This document shows, in pieces, positions 31,610 through 40,726 of a DNA stretch of 64,000 bases (positions are counted from its first letter, which is position 1; each line of letters starts with the position of its first letter). Source of the DNA: Pseudomonadota bacterium (GTDB lineage: Bacteria > Pseudomonadota > Gammaproteobacteria > Burkholderiales > UBA9220); the NCBI GenBank assembly GCA_021845865.1, contig JAJZVC010000002.1, forward strand, positions 1-64,000, given 5' to 3'. The notes beneath the pieces were generated by a model. It worked only from the letters and a program-made list of their open reading frames with translations, made no database searches and had not been told where the DNA came from. The position numbers and the translations under genes were made by a program.

Positions 31610-32398
31610 ATGGGGCATGTCCGGCTTGGATTGCTGCCGAGGTCAAAAGCGTGGAAGGAGGTCGTCGGCCTGATTGCTGCGGGTGCTGACGTGCCGCAAG
31701 TGGCCAATGCCACCATTTCTGCTGCCGAAAGCGCCTTCACTTATGTGATGAACGACCTTGGATACACCGAGGCGGTTTGGCTCATGACCCAATTGGCCAT
31801 CTCTGCCAAGAAGACTGACATCCTTGCCCACCTGAATTCTGTGGGAATCTCATTACCCACGGACGCCACACTGCCTGATGTAACGACCGCCATCTCCGAG
31901 GCCCTTGACCGAGCAACGGACGCGTCTGGAAAGCGTTCAGACCTTGGTGTGCTGGCCTCCAGAGCCTTGAACGGGGCCGTCATTGATGCACTATCTCCCA
32001 AGCTGCATTCACTGTTTCCGTCCGACCCGGACACGATGCGCGCGGCGCTCTCGACGCTGGGCAAGCAGAAGGAGTTCGGAGAGTTTTCGCGGGGATTCTT
32101 TGCCCGGCTGGCCAACGAGAGCCTTCAGTACTTCCTGAGCAAGACACTGAATACCCATCTCGGCGAAGGCATGCGTTTTGCGACGATGAATCAAAAGGCC
32201 CAGTTTGATACAGCCTTGCAGACGCATACCCGGGAGGCGTCGCTGATCGTCGAGAAATTCTCGGCTGAATGGTTTTCCAAGAACCGCTTCGAGGATGGCG
32301 GTGACATTTCAAGAAAGAAATCTGACGGATTCGCTGGCTACGCGCTGAAGAAGATGAAAGATGAACTGAAAGCAGGAGCGCGCAGCGATGCAAGATAA
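31610..32398 (+). CDS. QatB-like partner of a QueC-like enzyme (candidate defence)
   Basis: A 262-aa protein starting MGHVRLGLLPRSKAWKEVVG. No catalytic motif is seen. It is mostly helical, with a C-terminal part (FARLANESLQYFLSKTLNTHLGEGMRFA and SLIVEKFSAEWFSKNRF) that recalls QatB-type proteins; this is from memory. Met-Gly at the N-terminus would leave Gly exposed after Met removal, which matters because QueC-like defence enzymes are reported to modify N-terminal Gly of partner proteins. It overlaps the QueC-like gene by 11 bases. Lower GC than host genes. Confidence 0.65.
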   Translation: MGHVRLGLLPRSKAWKEVVGLIAAGADVPQVANATISAAESAFTYVMNDLGYTEAVWLMTQLAISAKKTDILAHLNSVGISLPTDATLPDVTTAISEALDRATDASGKRSDLGVLASRALNGAVIDALSPKLHSLFPSDPDTMRAALSTLGKQKEFGEFSRGFFARLANESLQYFLSKTLNTHLGEGMRFATMNQKAQFDTALQTHTREASLIVEKFSAEWFSKNRFEDGGDISRKKSDGFAGYALKKMKDELKAGARSDAR

Positions 32399-34502
32399 GC
32401 GATACATCATTTGCGGCAACGCTTCGGCCAATGGCATCAGCGAAGACCCCAAGCGCGACTTGCGACTACGACTTTCTGGCAAGGACGGCCACGGAAACAT
32501 CACGCTGCGCATCGAGGACATCCACAGCAAGATGTTCCGCAATGTCCCGACGCAATTCCACGATCTGCTGGAACTTGCCACCTACGTCTACAGTGCCGAC
32601 CAAGCGATCAAGCGCGGTGCGGACGACGTCGACAGCTTTGGCGATGGCTGGCGGCGAGACATGCACTTCGTTGTACCGGTGCGAAATCTGGATTTCTGGC
32701 GAAAACCCGAAGTCCTCGACACACTACGGTCGACCTTGGGCTTTTTGTCCGATGACAATTACCAGTTCGATTTCGTCCCACTGGACCAGGATCACACGAT
32801 CCAGGAGTACCTCGAATTCAACGATGCCCAGCAGATGTTCGGCCTTCCCGAACAAGTGGTGATGTTTTCTGGTGGCTTGGATTCATTGGCTGGCGCGATT
32901 GAAGAAGTCCTGACACAGAAACGTCGGGTGGTGCTGGTTACGCACAAGTCGACGCCGAAACTCAACAACCGGCATCGCAACATGGAAACGCTGCTGGCGG
33001 CGAAGGCTGGGGACAATGCGCCTCACCATATCGGCGTCCGAGTTCACAAGACCAAGGGGCTAAATCACGAGTACACCCAGCGGAGCCGATCCTTCCTGTA
33101 CATGTCGATTGGTGCAACCATTGCCAAGATGCTCGGACTCAAGAGCGTGCGCTTCTATGAAAACGGAGTCATCAGTCTGAATCTTCCGGTGTGCGCGCAG
33201 GTCGCCGGTGGCCGGGCAACGCGCACAACGCACCCCAGGGTTATGAAAGGCTTTCAGGACATCATCTCTTTGGTAGCCGGTGAGCCGTTCACCATCGAGA
33301 ACCCGTTCATCTGGAAAACCAAGGCCGATGTCGTTGAGGTCATCACCAAGGCGGGATGTGCCGATCTGATCGCTCATTCGATGACGTGCACGCACACTTG
33401 GGAGATGACGAACGAGCACACCCATTGCGGCGGTTGCTCGCAGTGCATCGACCGACGCTTCGCTGTCGTCGCCGCAAAGGCTGATCAGTACGATCCGGCT
33501 GCCCATTACAAAATCGACGTCTTCACCCAAAGCCGCGACAAGGGTGACGACAAGATCATGGCAGCCGCCTATCTTGAGCGTGCCAACCAAGTGAAGTCGC
33601 TGACCGACGTTTCGCAGTTTCTTGCCAGCTATGCCGAGGTCAATCGAGTTTTTCGATACCTTGATGGCAGCACTGCCCAATCAGCCCAGCGCGTTTTTGA
33701 CCTCTACAAGCGACACGCTGCTGAGGTCACTGGAGCGCTTGATGAGTTGCTCCTGCGTAATCGCGCCGCGATTCGAGAGCGATCCCTCCCCGGCGACTGC
33801 TTGCTGCGAACAGTCTATGAGTCGGGTTCGGTGATCTCGGTGCCCGCCGTTGCATCGGCTGAAAAGCGACCGGACAACATTTTCCGGAAACGCGGTGGTG
33901 TTTGGGAGGCGAGTTTCCTCGGGCGCAATGTGATCTTGCTTCAGGGCGTGGACAAGGGGGCTGAATATATCAACCTGTTGCTGGCCTACCCGGAACGAGA
34001 GACCTCGGTTTTTGAGATCGTGTGCGGCTGCGCACTTGGCGCAGTTGGGCCGGCGACCAATACCGGGCTGGAGCACGACGACATTGAAGAAGGATTCCAA
34101 GTCACTTCAGGGGCTCCGCTGGGTGACGCTGGTGTTGTAGCCGACCGGACAGCCGTCAATCAATATCGCGGGAGATACCAGGAGCTAGTCACGGAGAAGG
34201 CCGAGGCGGAAGAAGAAGGTGACCACGAGCGTCTCGAGGAAATTCTGATCGAAATGGCTCAACTCGCCGCTGCCCTCACTGGTGCCGTTGGAAAAGGCGG
34301 CAAGCTCAGAAAGGTTGCGGACAAGCGGAAAAACGTCCGTGACGCGTTCCGCAATGCAGTCAACCGCGCGATCACATACATCGGCAAGTACGACAAGGCA
34401 TTGGCCGAGCACCTGAAGGACTCGATCAAGCACGGCAACGAGGCGGTCTACCGGCCCGAAATTGCTGTCGCGTGGGCGGTTCGGCCTGTCACGAACGAAT
34501 AG
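32388..34502 (+). CDS. QueC-like PP-loop protein with C-terminal winged-helix/coiled-coil domain
   Basis: A 704-aa protein. Residues 1-155 are an N-terminal domain. Residues 156-375 are a QueC-type PP-loop ATPase: VVMFSGGLDS (161-166 is SGGLDS), ENGVISLNLP (258-267), ENPFIWKTKADVV (304-316) and a zinc set Cys334, Cys347, Cys350, Cys353 (CGGCSQC). Housekeeping QueC is only about 230 aa. Residues 497-704 form a separate domain (IFRKRGGVWEASF, KGAEYINLLLAYPERE, then a coiled coil YRGRYQEL...GDHERLEE). QatC and Cap9 are the nearest known concepts; this is probably a defence enzyme, not queuosine synthesis. Confidence 0.85.
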   Translation: MQDKRYIICGNASANGISEDPKRDLRLRLSGKDGHGNITLRIEDIHSKMFRNVPTQFHDLLELATYVYSADQAIKRGADDVDSFGDGWRRDMHFVVPVRNLDFWRKPEVLDTLRSTLGFLSDDNYQFDFVPLDQDHTIQEYLEFNDAQQMFGLPEQVVMFSGGLDSLAGAIEEVLTQKRRVVLVTHKSTPKLNNRHRNMETLLAAKAGDNAPHHIGVRVHKTKGLNHEYTQRSRSFLYMSIGATIAKMLGLKSVRFYENGVISLNLPVCAQVAGGRATRTTHPRVMKGFQDIISLVAGEPFTIENPFIWKTKADVVEVITKAGCADLIAHSMTCTHTWEMTNEHTHCGGCSQCIDRRFAVVAAKADQYDPAAHYKIDVFTQSRDKGDDKIMAAAYLERANQVKSLTDVSQFLASYAEVNRVFRYLDGSTAQSAQRVFDLYKRHAAEVTGALDELLLRNRAAIRERSLPGDCLLRTVYESGSVISVPAVASAEKRPDNIFRKRGGVWEASFLGRNVILLQGVDKGAEYINLLLAYPERETSVFEIVCGCALGAVGPATNTGLEHDDIEEGFQVTSGAPLGDAGVVADRTAVNQYRGRYQELVTEKAEAEEEGDHERLEEILIEMAQLAAALTGAVGKGGKLRKVADKRKNVRDAFRNAVNRAITYIGKYDKALAEHLKDSIKHGNEAVYRPEIAVAWAVRPVTNE

Positions 34503-34514
34503 CTAATTGGCGCT

Positions 34515-34994
34515 ATGACTCATCAAACCTTTTATCGAGCAGACAAACGCATATTCTGCGATGGCGATGTGGTGGTGTCGGCCGGAGAGTTTCTTGGGAA
34601 AAATCCAGATGGCTCCCTTGATGTGGAAAAAGTGTTTGAAGAAAAACGTCCGAAGAACCTCCCGCCGAGGGCAGATTGTCTTTATGTATTTTCGGCGATC
34701 AGCGATGCGAAGAAGCATTGGTCAAAAATGACTGGCGGGAAGCTGTATGAAGTCGCCGTAGCTGATGTGGACGTACTTCTCAGGGCTGATATGACCCTGG
34801 TTGATTTGGCATTCAGAAGTCGTGAAGTGCCTGGGGACGTCGAAGCGTGTGCTGATCGCTATTGGCGGGGCGAATGCAGTGAAAGGCCAGTCATAGAAGT
34901 GCTTGTACGAAACGCAACCGTACTGAGCGTGCTATCGAACGATGAGGCTGAGCGACGGGCATATTTTCGGAGTTGGGCAATAACCAGCACTTAA
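34515..34994 (+). CDS. DUF2441-like, possible ADP-ribosyltransferase-fold protein
   Basis: A 159-aa protein starting MTHQTFYRADKRIFCDGDVV. From memory it resembles DUF2441: FYRADKR near the N-terminus, PPRADCLYVFSAISDAKKHW in the middle, GGKLYEVAV after it, and YWRG later, a layout like ADP-ribosyltransferase folds (Arg/His, Tyr-x-x-Ser, Glu). It follows the QueC-like gene by 12 bases and is probably in the same operon. It could be the effector of the cassette. AT-richer than the host. No strong ribosome site. Confidence 0.6.
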   Translation: MTHQTFYRADKRIFCDGDVVVSAGEFLGKNPDGSLDVEKVFEEKRPKNLPPRADCLYVFSAISDAKKHWSKMTGGKLYEVAVADVDVLLRADMTLVDLAFRSREVPGDVEACADRYWRGECSERPVIEVLVRNATVLSVLSNDEAERRAYFRSWAITST

Positions 34995-35108
34995 CCGGGT
35001 TCAAAAGCACAGGCGATGCCTTCCGGTTTTGGACGAGTCGCCTCAATGTGAGCACGTTATCTAACGAACAAGGAGCCGGAAATCCCCGTCATTGCTGGAG
35101 GGCGCGCG

Positions 35109-35201
35109 GCGGCGTCCTTCGCAGAAACAGAGAATGGGCGGGAACAGAGAATGGAAAACCGCCAGAAACCGGGCTATCCGGGACAGCGGCGTCCTTCGCA
35201 G
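35109..35201. repeat. Direct repeats at the island-host border
   Basis: GCGGCGTCCTTCGCAG occurs at 35,109-35,124 and 35,186-35,201. AACAGAGAATGG occurs at 35,126-35,137 and 35,143-35,154. No gene is supported between 34,995 and 35,240. The repeats may be traces of recombination at the right end of the island. Confidence 0.6.
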
Positions 35202-35240
35202 CGTAGTCCGAACCCGCGCCAACACTGGGGGGAACGGGCG

Positions 35241-35272
35241 AAAAAAAACCAACCGAGAGCGGTTGGTTTTTT
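35241..35272 (-). terminator. Terminator of tRNA-Ala
   Basis: AACCAACC and GGTTGGTT arms with a 6-base loop, flanked by A and T tracts on both sides, lie just 3-prime of the tRNA gene. It could act in both directions, so it may also stop transcripts leaving the cargo genes. Confidence 0.88.
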
Positions 35273-35278
35273 AAATGA

Positions 35279-35354
<76 letters not shown>

Positions 35355-35367
35355 ATTTCGTGCCGCT

Positions 35368-35396
35368 ATTATAGCTGGCGCGGCAAAAAATGGTAA
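35368..35396 (-). promoter_or_regulatory. Promoter of tRNA-Ala
   Basis: On the minus strand TTACCA, a 17-base spacer and TATAAT, with the -10 ending 13 bases before the mature tRNA 5-prime end. It lies between the tRNA and the lgt stop codon. Confidence 0.85.
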
Positions 35397-35400
35397 CGCC

Positions 35401-36195
35401 CTAGGGGCGGCGAGGCTGAGTCTGGTGATGGGACCAGAGCCAGAGGAAGACGCCGGCGGCTATCATGGGCAGGGAGAGCCACTGGCCCATGCTGAGGTTG
35501 AGGGCCAGGAGGCCGAGGAAGTCGTCTGGCTCCCGGGTGAATTCCACCAGGAAGCGCACCAGGCCGTAACCCAGGAGGAACAGAGCGGAAACCGCGCCGG
35601 CGGGACGGCGGCGGGAAGAATACAGCCACAGGACGGTAAACAGCAGCAGCCCCTCGAGGGCGAATTCGTACAGCTGGGAGGGATGGCGCACGGTCATGTC
35701 GTACTGGGGAAAGACCATGCCCCAGGGCACGTCGGTGGGGCGGCCCCAGAGCTCGCCGTTGATGAAGTTGCCGATGCGGCCGGCGCCCAGGCCGAGGGGG
35801 ACGAGGGGGGCGATGAAGTCGGTGATGGCCAGCCAAGCCTTGTGGTGGAGGCGGGAATAGAGGGCCATGGCCAGAATCACGCCGAGGAAGCCGCCGTGGA
35901 AGGACATGCCCCCCTGCCAGACGGCGAAAATCTCGAAGGGGTGGGCGAGGTAGTAGCCGAACTTGTAGAACAGCACGTAGCCCAGCCGTCCGCCCAGCAC
36001 CACTCCCAGCACGCCGTAGAACAGAACATCGTCCAGGTCCTTGGGGGTCCAGCCCGATTCCGGCTGCCTGCGCATGCGCAGGCGGCCCAGCACCAGCACT
36101 AGGGTAAACGCCAGCAGGTACATCAGGCCGTACCAGCGGATGGCGAGGGGTCCGATTTGCAGGGCCACGGGGTCGAATTGCGGGTGGATCAGCAT
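35401..36195 (-). CDS. lgt: Prolipoprotein diacylglyceryl transferase
   Basis: A 264-aa inner-membrane enzyme that moves diacylglycerol from phosphatidylglycerol to the lipobox Cys of prolipoproteins. It starts [20 protein letters not shown]. The signature [21 protein letters not shown] (Lgt motif), [12 protein letters not shown] with the essential His, [16 protein letters not shown] and about seven hydrophobic segments are present. Length is normal. It is divergent from ilvD with a 66-base gap that holds a TTATAC -10-like box for ilvD. Confidence 0.95.
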   Translation of the reverse strand: MLIHPQFDPVALQIGPLAIRWYGLMYLLAFTLVLVLGRLRMRRQPESGWTPKDLDDVLFYGVLGVVLGGRLGYVLFYKFGYYLAHPFEIFAVWQGGMSFHGGFLGVILAMALYSRLHHKAWLAITDFIAPLVPLGLGAGRIGNFINGELWGRPTDVPWGMVFPQYDMTVRHPSQLYEFALEGLLLFTVLWLYSSRRRPAGAVSALFLLGYGLVRFLVEFTREPDDFLGLLALNLSMGQWLSLPMIAAGVFLWLWSHHQTQPRRP

Positions 36196-36261
36196 TGGGG
36201 GCCGTTCGGTGTTTGGGTTAAAATCGCGCATTATACACTTCAGCCGTTGCAGAGGATTTCC

Positions 36262-38115
36262 ATGCCCGCCTACCGTTCCCGCACTTCCACCCATGGCCGC
36301 AACATGGCCGGCGCCCGCTCCCTGTGGCGCGCCACCGGCATGCAAGAAAGCGATTTCGGCAAGCCCATCATCGCCATCGCCAACTCCTTCACCCAGTTCG
36401 TTCCAGGCCATGTCCACCTGAAGGACATGGGCCAGCTGGTGGCGCGGGAAATCGAGAAAGCCGGCGGAGTGGCCAAGGAGTTCAACACCATCGCCATCGA
36501 CGACGGCATCGCCATGGGCCATGGCGGCATGCTTTACAGCCTGCCGTCCCGGGACCTGATCGCCGACAGCGTGGAATACATGGTCAATGCCCACTGCGCC
36601 GACGCCTTGGTGTGCATCTCCAACTGCGACAAGATCACCCCGGGGATGTTGATGGCGGCCCTGCGCCTCAACATCCCCACCGTTTTCGTTTCCGGCGGTC
36701 CCATGGAGGCGGGCAAGGTGAACTGGGAAGGCAAGGAATACCATCTGGATTTGGTGGACGCCATGGTGGTGGCCGCCGACAGCAAGGTGAGCGACGCTCA
36801 GGTGGAGGCCTTCGAGCGCTCCGCCTGCCCCACCTGCGGCTCCTGTTCCGGCATGTTCACCGCCAACTCCATGAACTGCCTCACCGAGGCCCTGGGCCTG
36901 TCCCTGCCGGGCAATGGCTCCCTGGTGGCGACCCACGCCGACCGCAAGCGCCTCTTCGTCGAGGCGGGCCACCTCATTGTCGCCATGGCCCGGGCTTGGT
37001 ACGAGCGCGACGACGCCTCGGTGCTGCCCCGCACCATCGCCAGCTTCGAGGCCTTCGAGAACGCCATGGCCCTGGACATCGCCATGGGCGGCTCCACCAA
37101 CACCGTCCTCCACCTCCTGGCCGCAGCCCAGGAAGCGGGGGTCAACTTCACCATGGCGGACATCGACCGCCTGTCCCGCAAGGTGCCCCACCTGAGCAAG
37201 GTGGCGCCGAGCATCCAGACCTATCACCTGGAGGACGTGCACCGGGCCGGCGGCATCATGGCCATTCTCGGCGAGCTGGACCGGGCGGGCCTTCTCCACC
37301 GGGACTTGCCCACGGTCCACAGCAAGACCCTGGGTTATGCCCTGGAGCAGTGGGACGTGCGCCGTACCGCCGACGAAAAGGTGAAAACCTTTTTCCGCGC
37401 CGCGCCGGGGGGCGTGCCCACCACCGAGGCATTCAGCCAGGATCGCCGCTTCCCCGAATTGGATATGGACCGGGAAGGGGGCTGCATCCGCGACAAGGCC
37501 CACGCCTACAGCCAGGACGGCGGCCTCGCGGTGCTCTACGGCAACATTGCCCTGGAGGGCTGCATCGTCAAAACCGCCGGCGTGGACGAGAGCATTCTGA
37601 AATTCACCGGCCGGGCCCGGGTATTCGAGAGCCAGGAGGATGCCGTGGAGGCCATTCTGGCGGATAAGATCGTCGCCGGCGACGTGGTGGTGATCCGCTA
37701 CGAAGGCCCCCGTGGCGGGCCCGGCATGCAGGAAATGCTCTATCCCACCAGCTATCTCAAGTCCAAGGGGCTGGGCAAGGCCTGCGCCCTGCTCACCGAC
37801 GGGCGTTTCTCCGGCGGCACCTCGGGCCTGTCCATTGGCCACGTTTCCCCGGAGGCGGCCGAGGGCGGCGCCATCGCCCTGGTGGAAGAGGGGGACGCCA
37901 TCGAGATCGACATTCCCAACCGCAGCATCAACCTGAAGGTGGCGGCGGAGGAGCTTTCCCGCCGTTGGGGGGTGATGGAGAACAAGGGCAAGGACGCCTG
38001 GAAACCGGCCAGCCGCCAGCGGCAGGTTTCCGCCGCCCTGCGCGCCTATGCCGCCATGACCACCTCGGCGGCGAAAGGGGCGGTGCGGGACGTTTCCCTG
38101 GTGGAAAAGAAGTAA
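36262..38115 (+). CDS. ilvD: Dihydroxy-acid dehydratase
   Basis: A 617-aa enzyme of branched-chain amino acid synthesis that dehydrates 2,3-dihydroxy acids to 2-keto acids. It starts [20 protein letters not shown]. Fe-S ligands and signatures are visible: [46 protein letters not shown] and [21 protein letters not shown]. Length matches the E. coli enzyme (616 aa), i.e. the 4Fe-4S form. A terminator follows. Confidence 0.97.
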   Translation: MPAYRSRTSTHGRNMAGARSLWRATGMQESDFGKPIIAIANSFTQFVPGHVHLKDMGQLVAREIEKAGGVAKEFNTIAIDDGIAMGHGGMLYSLPSRDLIADSVEYMVNAHCADALVCISNCDKITPGMLMAALRLNIPTVFVSGGPMEAGKVNWEGKEYHLDLVDAMVVAADSKVSDAQVEAFERSACPTCGSCSGMFTANSMNCLTEALGLSLPGNGSLVATHADRKRLFVEAGHLIVAMARAWYERDDASVLPRTIASFEAFENAMALDIAMGGSTNTVLHLLAAAQEAGVNFTMADIDRLSRKVPHLSKVAPSIQTYHLEDVHRAGGIMAILGELDRAGLLHRDLPTVHSKTLGYALEQWDVRRTADEKVKTFFRAAPGGVPTTEAFSQDRRFPELDMDREGGCIRDKAHAYSQDGGLAVLYGNIALEGCIVKTAGVDESILKFTGRARVFESQEDAVEAILADKIVAGDVVVIRYEGPRGGPGMQEMLYPTSYLKSKGLGKACALLTDGRFSGGTSGLSIGHVSPEAAEGGAIALVEEGDAIEIDIPNRSINLKVAAEELSRRWGVMENKGKDAWKPASRQRQVSAALRAYAAMTTSAAKGAVRDVSLVEKK

Positions 38116-38131
38116 GGTTTTCGCCCAAGGC

Positions 38132-38156
38132 AAAGGGCCGGCTCGTCCGGCCTTTT
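38132..38156 (+). terminator. ilvD terminator
   Basis: GGCCGG-CTCGT-CCGGCC stem, with A residues before and TTTTGTT after, 17 bases after the ilvD stop. Confidence 0.85.
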
Positions 38157-38238
38157 GTTGGCCCAAATACCCGACAATATCGTTCGACAATGGCCGAGGT
38201 CGTGCTAGAGTAGAGCCAAGTCTTTTGGATGTCCGCTC

Positions 38239-40281
38239 ATGCCCAATCATCTCGCCGCCGAAACCAGCCCCTATCTGCTGCAACACGCCGATAACCCCGT
38301 GGACTGGCATCCCTGGGGAGAGGAGGCGCTCGCCCTTGCGCGCCGGCTGGATAAGCCCATCCTGCTGTCCATCGGCTATTCCACCTGCCACTGGTGCCAT
38401 GTCATGGCCCGGGAAAGTTTCGAGGACGGCGACATCGCCGCCCTGCTCAACGAGCATTTCGTCAACATCAAGGTGGACCGGGAGGAACGCCCCGACCTGG
38501 ACCAGATCTACCAGTCCGCCCACCAGCTGCTGACCCGGAGGCCGGGTGGGTGGCCCCTGAACATGTTCCTGACCCCGGAGCAGGTGCCATATTTTGGCGG
38601 CACCTATTTCCCCAAGGATGGCCGGGGGCAGATGATGGGGTTCCGCGAGCTGATTCCGCTGCTGGCCGGGCATTATCGGGAAAAGGGTCGGCAGATGGGG
38701 GAGTTGGGCGCTTCGCTCAGGGAGGCGATGGAGATTCCATCGGCCCCCGCCGCGACGGCGAAGCTGACGGCTCGGCCGCTGGAAGCGGCTTATGGGTCCT
38801 TGGCGGGCAGTTTCGACGAAGTGCACGGCGGCTTTGGCGGCGCCCCCAAGTTTCCCCGGCCCATGGAGCTGGATTTCCTGCTGCGCCGCTGGGCCGCCAG
38901 GGGAGACGAAAGCGCCCTGTCCATGGCAACCCGCACCCTGACCGCCATGGCGGAGGGGGGGCTTTACGATCAGCTGGGCGGAGGCTTTTTCCGCTACAGC
39001 GTGGACGAGCGCTGGGCGATTCCCCATTTCGAGAAGATGCTTTACGACAATGGCCTGCTGTTGGCGGTCTACGCCGATGCCTGGGCGGTGGCGGGCAAGC
39101 CCCTGTTCCACCAGGTCGTGGAAGAAACCTGCGCCTGGCTGCTGCGGGAAATGCGCTCTCCCGAGGGCGGCTTCTATTCCGCTCTGGATGCGGACTCCGA
39201 GCACGAAGAGGGCAAGTTTTACGCCTGGGGACGGGAGGAGGCCAGGGGGCTGATGACGCCGGAGGAATGGCGGGTGGCCGAGGCCTGCCTGGGCTTCGAC
39301 CGGACGCCCAACTTCGAGGGTGCGGCATGGCACCCGGCCCAGGTTCGCTCGGTGGAGGAAGTGGCGCGGGCTGTCGGCATGTCGGGGGAACAGGCTGCCC
39401 GGTGCCTGCAGTCGGCCAAGGCCAAGCTGTTTGCCGCTCGCGAGCCGCGGGTACGGCCGGGGCGCGACGAAAAAGTGCTGACCGCCTGGAATGCCCTGGC
39501 CATCAAAGGACTGGCCAGGGCGGGACGGGTGTTCGGCAGGGCAGAATGGATCGAGGCGGCTGCCCTGGCGGCGGATTTCCTGAGGGAAGGGCTCTGGCGG
39601 GACGGTCGCCTGCTGGCGGTTTACACGGGTGGCAAGGCCCGCCATCCGGCCTATCTGGACGATTACGCCTATTTTCTCGACGCCTTGCTGGAACTGCTGC
39701 AGACAGAATTCCGCCCGGCGTGGCTGGCCCTTGCCCAGGAATTGGCGGACGCCTTGCTGCGGCGTTTCGAAGACGGGGCGGGGGGCGGCTTCTATTTCAC
39801 CGCCCACGACCATGAAGTCCTGCTGGCCCGTCTCAAGCCGGCCTTCGACAATGCCCTGCCGGCGGGCAACGGGGTGGCGCTGCAGGCGCTGCAACGGCTA
39901 GGCCATGTGCTGGGAGAGAGCCGTTACCTGGAGGCGGTGGAGAGGGGTGTGCGAGGCTTCGCCGGGGAAATCGACCGCCATCCGGCGGGCTGCTTGGCCC
40001 TGCTGGCGGCGCTGGACGAATGGCTGGAGGCCCCGCGCGTCGCCGTGCTGCGGGGGCCGGCGGATGGCGTGGCCGCCTGGGCGGCCAATCTGGGACGGGA
40101 TTATCTCCCCCGTTGCCTGGCGCTTCCCTTGCCCAATGGAACGGCGGGCCTTCCCACCGCGCTGGCCCATCCGGAACCCGCCGTTGTCAACGCCTGGGTT
40201 TGCGAAAGCGTTAAATGTTTACCCGTGATTGAGGACTTGTCGTTTTTGCGGCAGGTTTGCAAAGGCGGCAAAGTTGTATAA
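38239..40281 (+). CDS. YyaL/SPATA20-type thioredoxin-domain protein
   Basis: A 680-aa cytosolic protein. The N-terminal thioredoxin-like domain (DUF255) shows [22 protein letters not shown], then STCHWCHVM with Cys50 and Cys53 and [19 protein letters not shown]. The remaining 500 residues form an alpha/alpha-barrel of glycosidase type ([55 protein letters not shown]). Family members are widespread; the exact function is unknown, possibly redox or sugar related. Length is normal. Confidence 0.93.
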   Translation: MPNHLAAETSPYLLQHADNPVDWHPWGEEALALARRLDKPILLSIGYSTCHWCHVMARESFEDGDIAALLNEHFVNIKVDREERPDLDQIYQSAHQLLTRRPGGWPLNMFLTPEQVPYFGGTYFPKDGRGQMMGFRELIPLLAGHYREKGRQMGELGASLREAMEIPSAPAATAKLTARPLEAAYGSLAGSFDEVHGGFGGAPKFPRPMELDFLLRRWAARGDESALSMATRTLTAMAEGGLYDQLGGGFFRYSVDERWAIPHFEKMLYDNGLLLAVYADAWAVAGKPLFHQVVEETCAWLLREMRSPEGGFYSALDADSEHEEGKFYAWGREEARGLMTPEEWRVAEACLGFDRTPNFEGAAWHPAQVRSVEEVARAVGMSGEQAARCLQSAKAKLFAAREPRVRPGRDEKVLTAWNALAIKGLARAGRVFGRAEWIEAAALAADFLREGLWRDGRLLAVYTGGKARHPAYLDDYAYFLDALLELLQTEFRPAWLALAQELADALLRRFEDGAGGGFYFTAHDHEVLLARLKPAFDNALPAGNGVALQALQRLGHVLGESRYLEAVERGVRGFAGEIDRHPAGCLALLAALDEWLEAPRVAVLRGPADGVAAWAANLGRDYLPRCLALPLPNGTAGLPTALAHPEPAVVNAWVCESVKCLPVIEDLSFLRQVCKGGKVV

Positions 40282-40337
40282 CATTGCCCGTTGAGTGGGG
40301 ATTCAATCGTTTAAACGAATATCGAAAGGAGCAATCA

Positions 40338-40649
40338 ATGAAAGCTGTACTTATGGGTACCGTTGCCGCCGCCGCGCTGCTGATCGCCGGCCAAGCCGCC
40401 GCCGCTGACGAAACCGCCCTGGCCACCTCCAAGGGCTGCCTGGCTTGCCACAGCATCGACAAGAAAGTCGTCGGTCCCTCTTACAAGGACGTAGCCAAGA
40501 AATACAAGGGCGACAAGGGCGCCGAGGCCAAGCTGGTGGAAAAGGTGATGAAGGGTGGTTCCGGCGTTTGGGGCTCCACCCCGATGCCCCCCAACAACGT
40601 CACCAAGGAAGAAGCCACCAAGCTGGTGAAATGGGTTCTCTCCCATTAA
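40338..40649 (+). CDS. Small periplasmic cytochrome c (c551/c552 type)
   Basis: A 103-aa precursor with a signal peptide (cleavage about residue 23, GQAAAA-DET). The haem motif is CLACH (Cys34, Cys37, His38), and the distal Met ligand is in STPMPPNN near residue 82. It is a class I electron carrier of the periplasm, able to feed terminal oxidases or denitrification enzymes. A GAAAGGAG ribosome site precedes it. A close paralogue follows at 40,727 after a terminator. A TATAAC box about 56 bases upstream could be its -10. Confidence 0.95.
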   Translation: MKAVLMGTVAAAALLIAGQAAAADETALATSKGCLACHSIDKKVVGPSYKDVAKKYKGDKGAEAKLVEKVMKGGSGVWGSTPMPPNNVTKEEATKLVKWVLSH

Positions 40650-40672
40650 TCGACCTGATTTGATGTACACTG

Positions 40673-40700
40673 AAAGCCAGCCTTCGGGCTGGCTTTTTTG
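40673..40700 (+). terminator. Terminator between the two cytochrome genes
   Basis: AAAGCCAGCC-TTCG-GGCTGGCTTT with a T tract and a stable UUCG tetraloop. It separates the two cytochrome transcription units. Confidence 0.93.
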
Positions 40701-40726
40701 TTTTCTGATCAAAGAGGAGAGGGAAC

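Larger units (their letters stand above)
1..35240. mobile_element. Prophage with lambda-like head, siphovirus tail and right-end cargo
   Basis: A continuous phage genome occupies the left half. Head and tail genes, terminase, early replication and recombination genes and a large-family serine recombinase follow one another with mostly overlapping stop and start codons. The left end is outside the window, and no lysis genes are seen in the visible part. The right limit is inferred: the last gene of foreign appearance ends at 34,994, and an intact tRNA-Ala gene with its own promoter and terminator starts at 35,241. No attachment core could be identified. Cargo at 30,714-34,994 may belong to the prophage or be a neighbouring island. 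Confidence 0.85.

Noticed and set aside
32388-34502. QueC-like gene as part of queuosine or DNA deazapurine synthesis
   Set aside because: No queD, queE, queF, tgt or dpd genes nearby, and the protein is three times the length of QueC.
35055-35066. CGTTATCTAACG considered as an integron attC end
   Set aside because: Only one half-site pattern is found; no matching inverse core within the expected distance and no integron integrase.
35401-39894. A 1497-codon open frame on the minus strand
   Set aside because: Only its last 264 codons (lgt) are real. The rest is antisense to ilvD and the YyaL-type gene, has biased GC-rich shadow composition and no domain signal.
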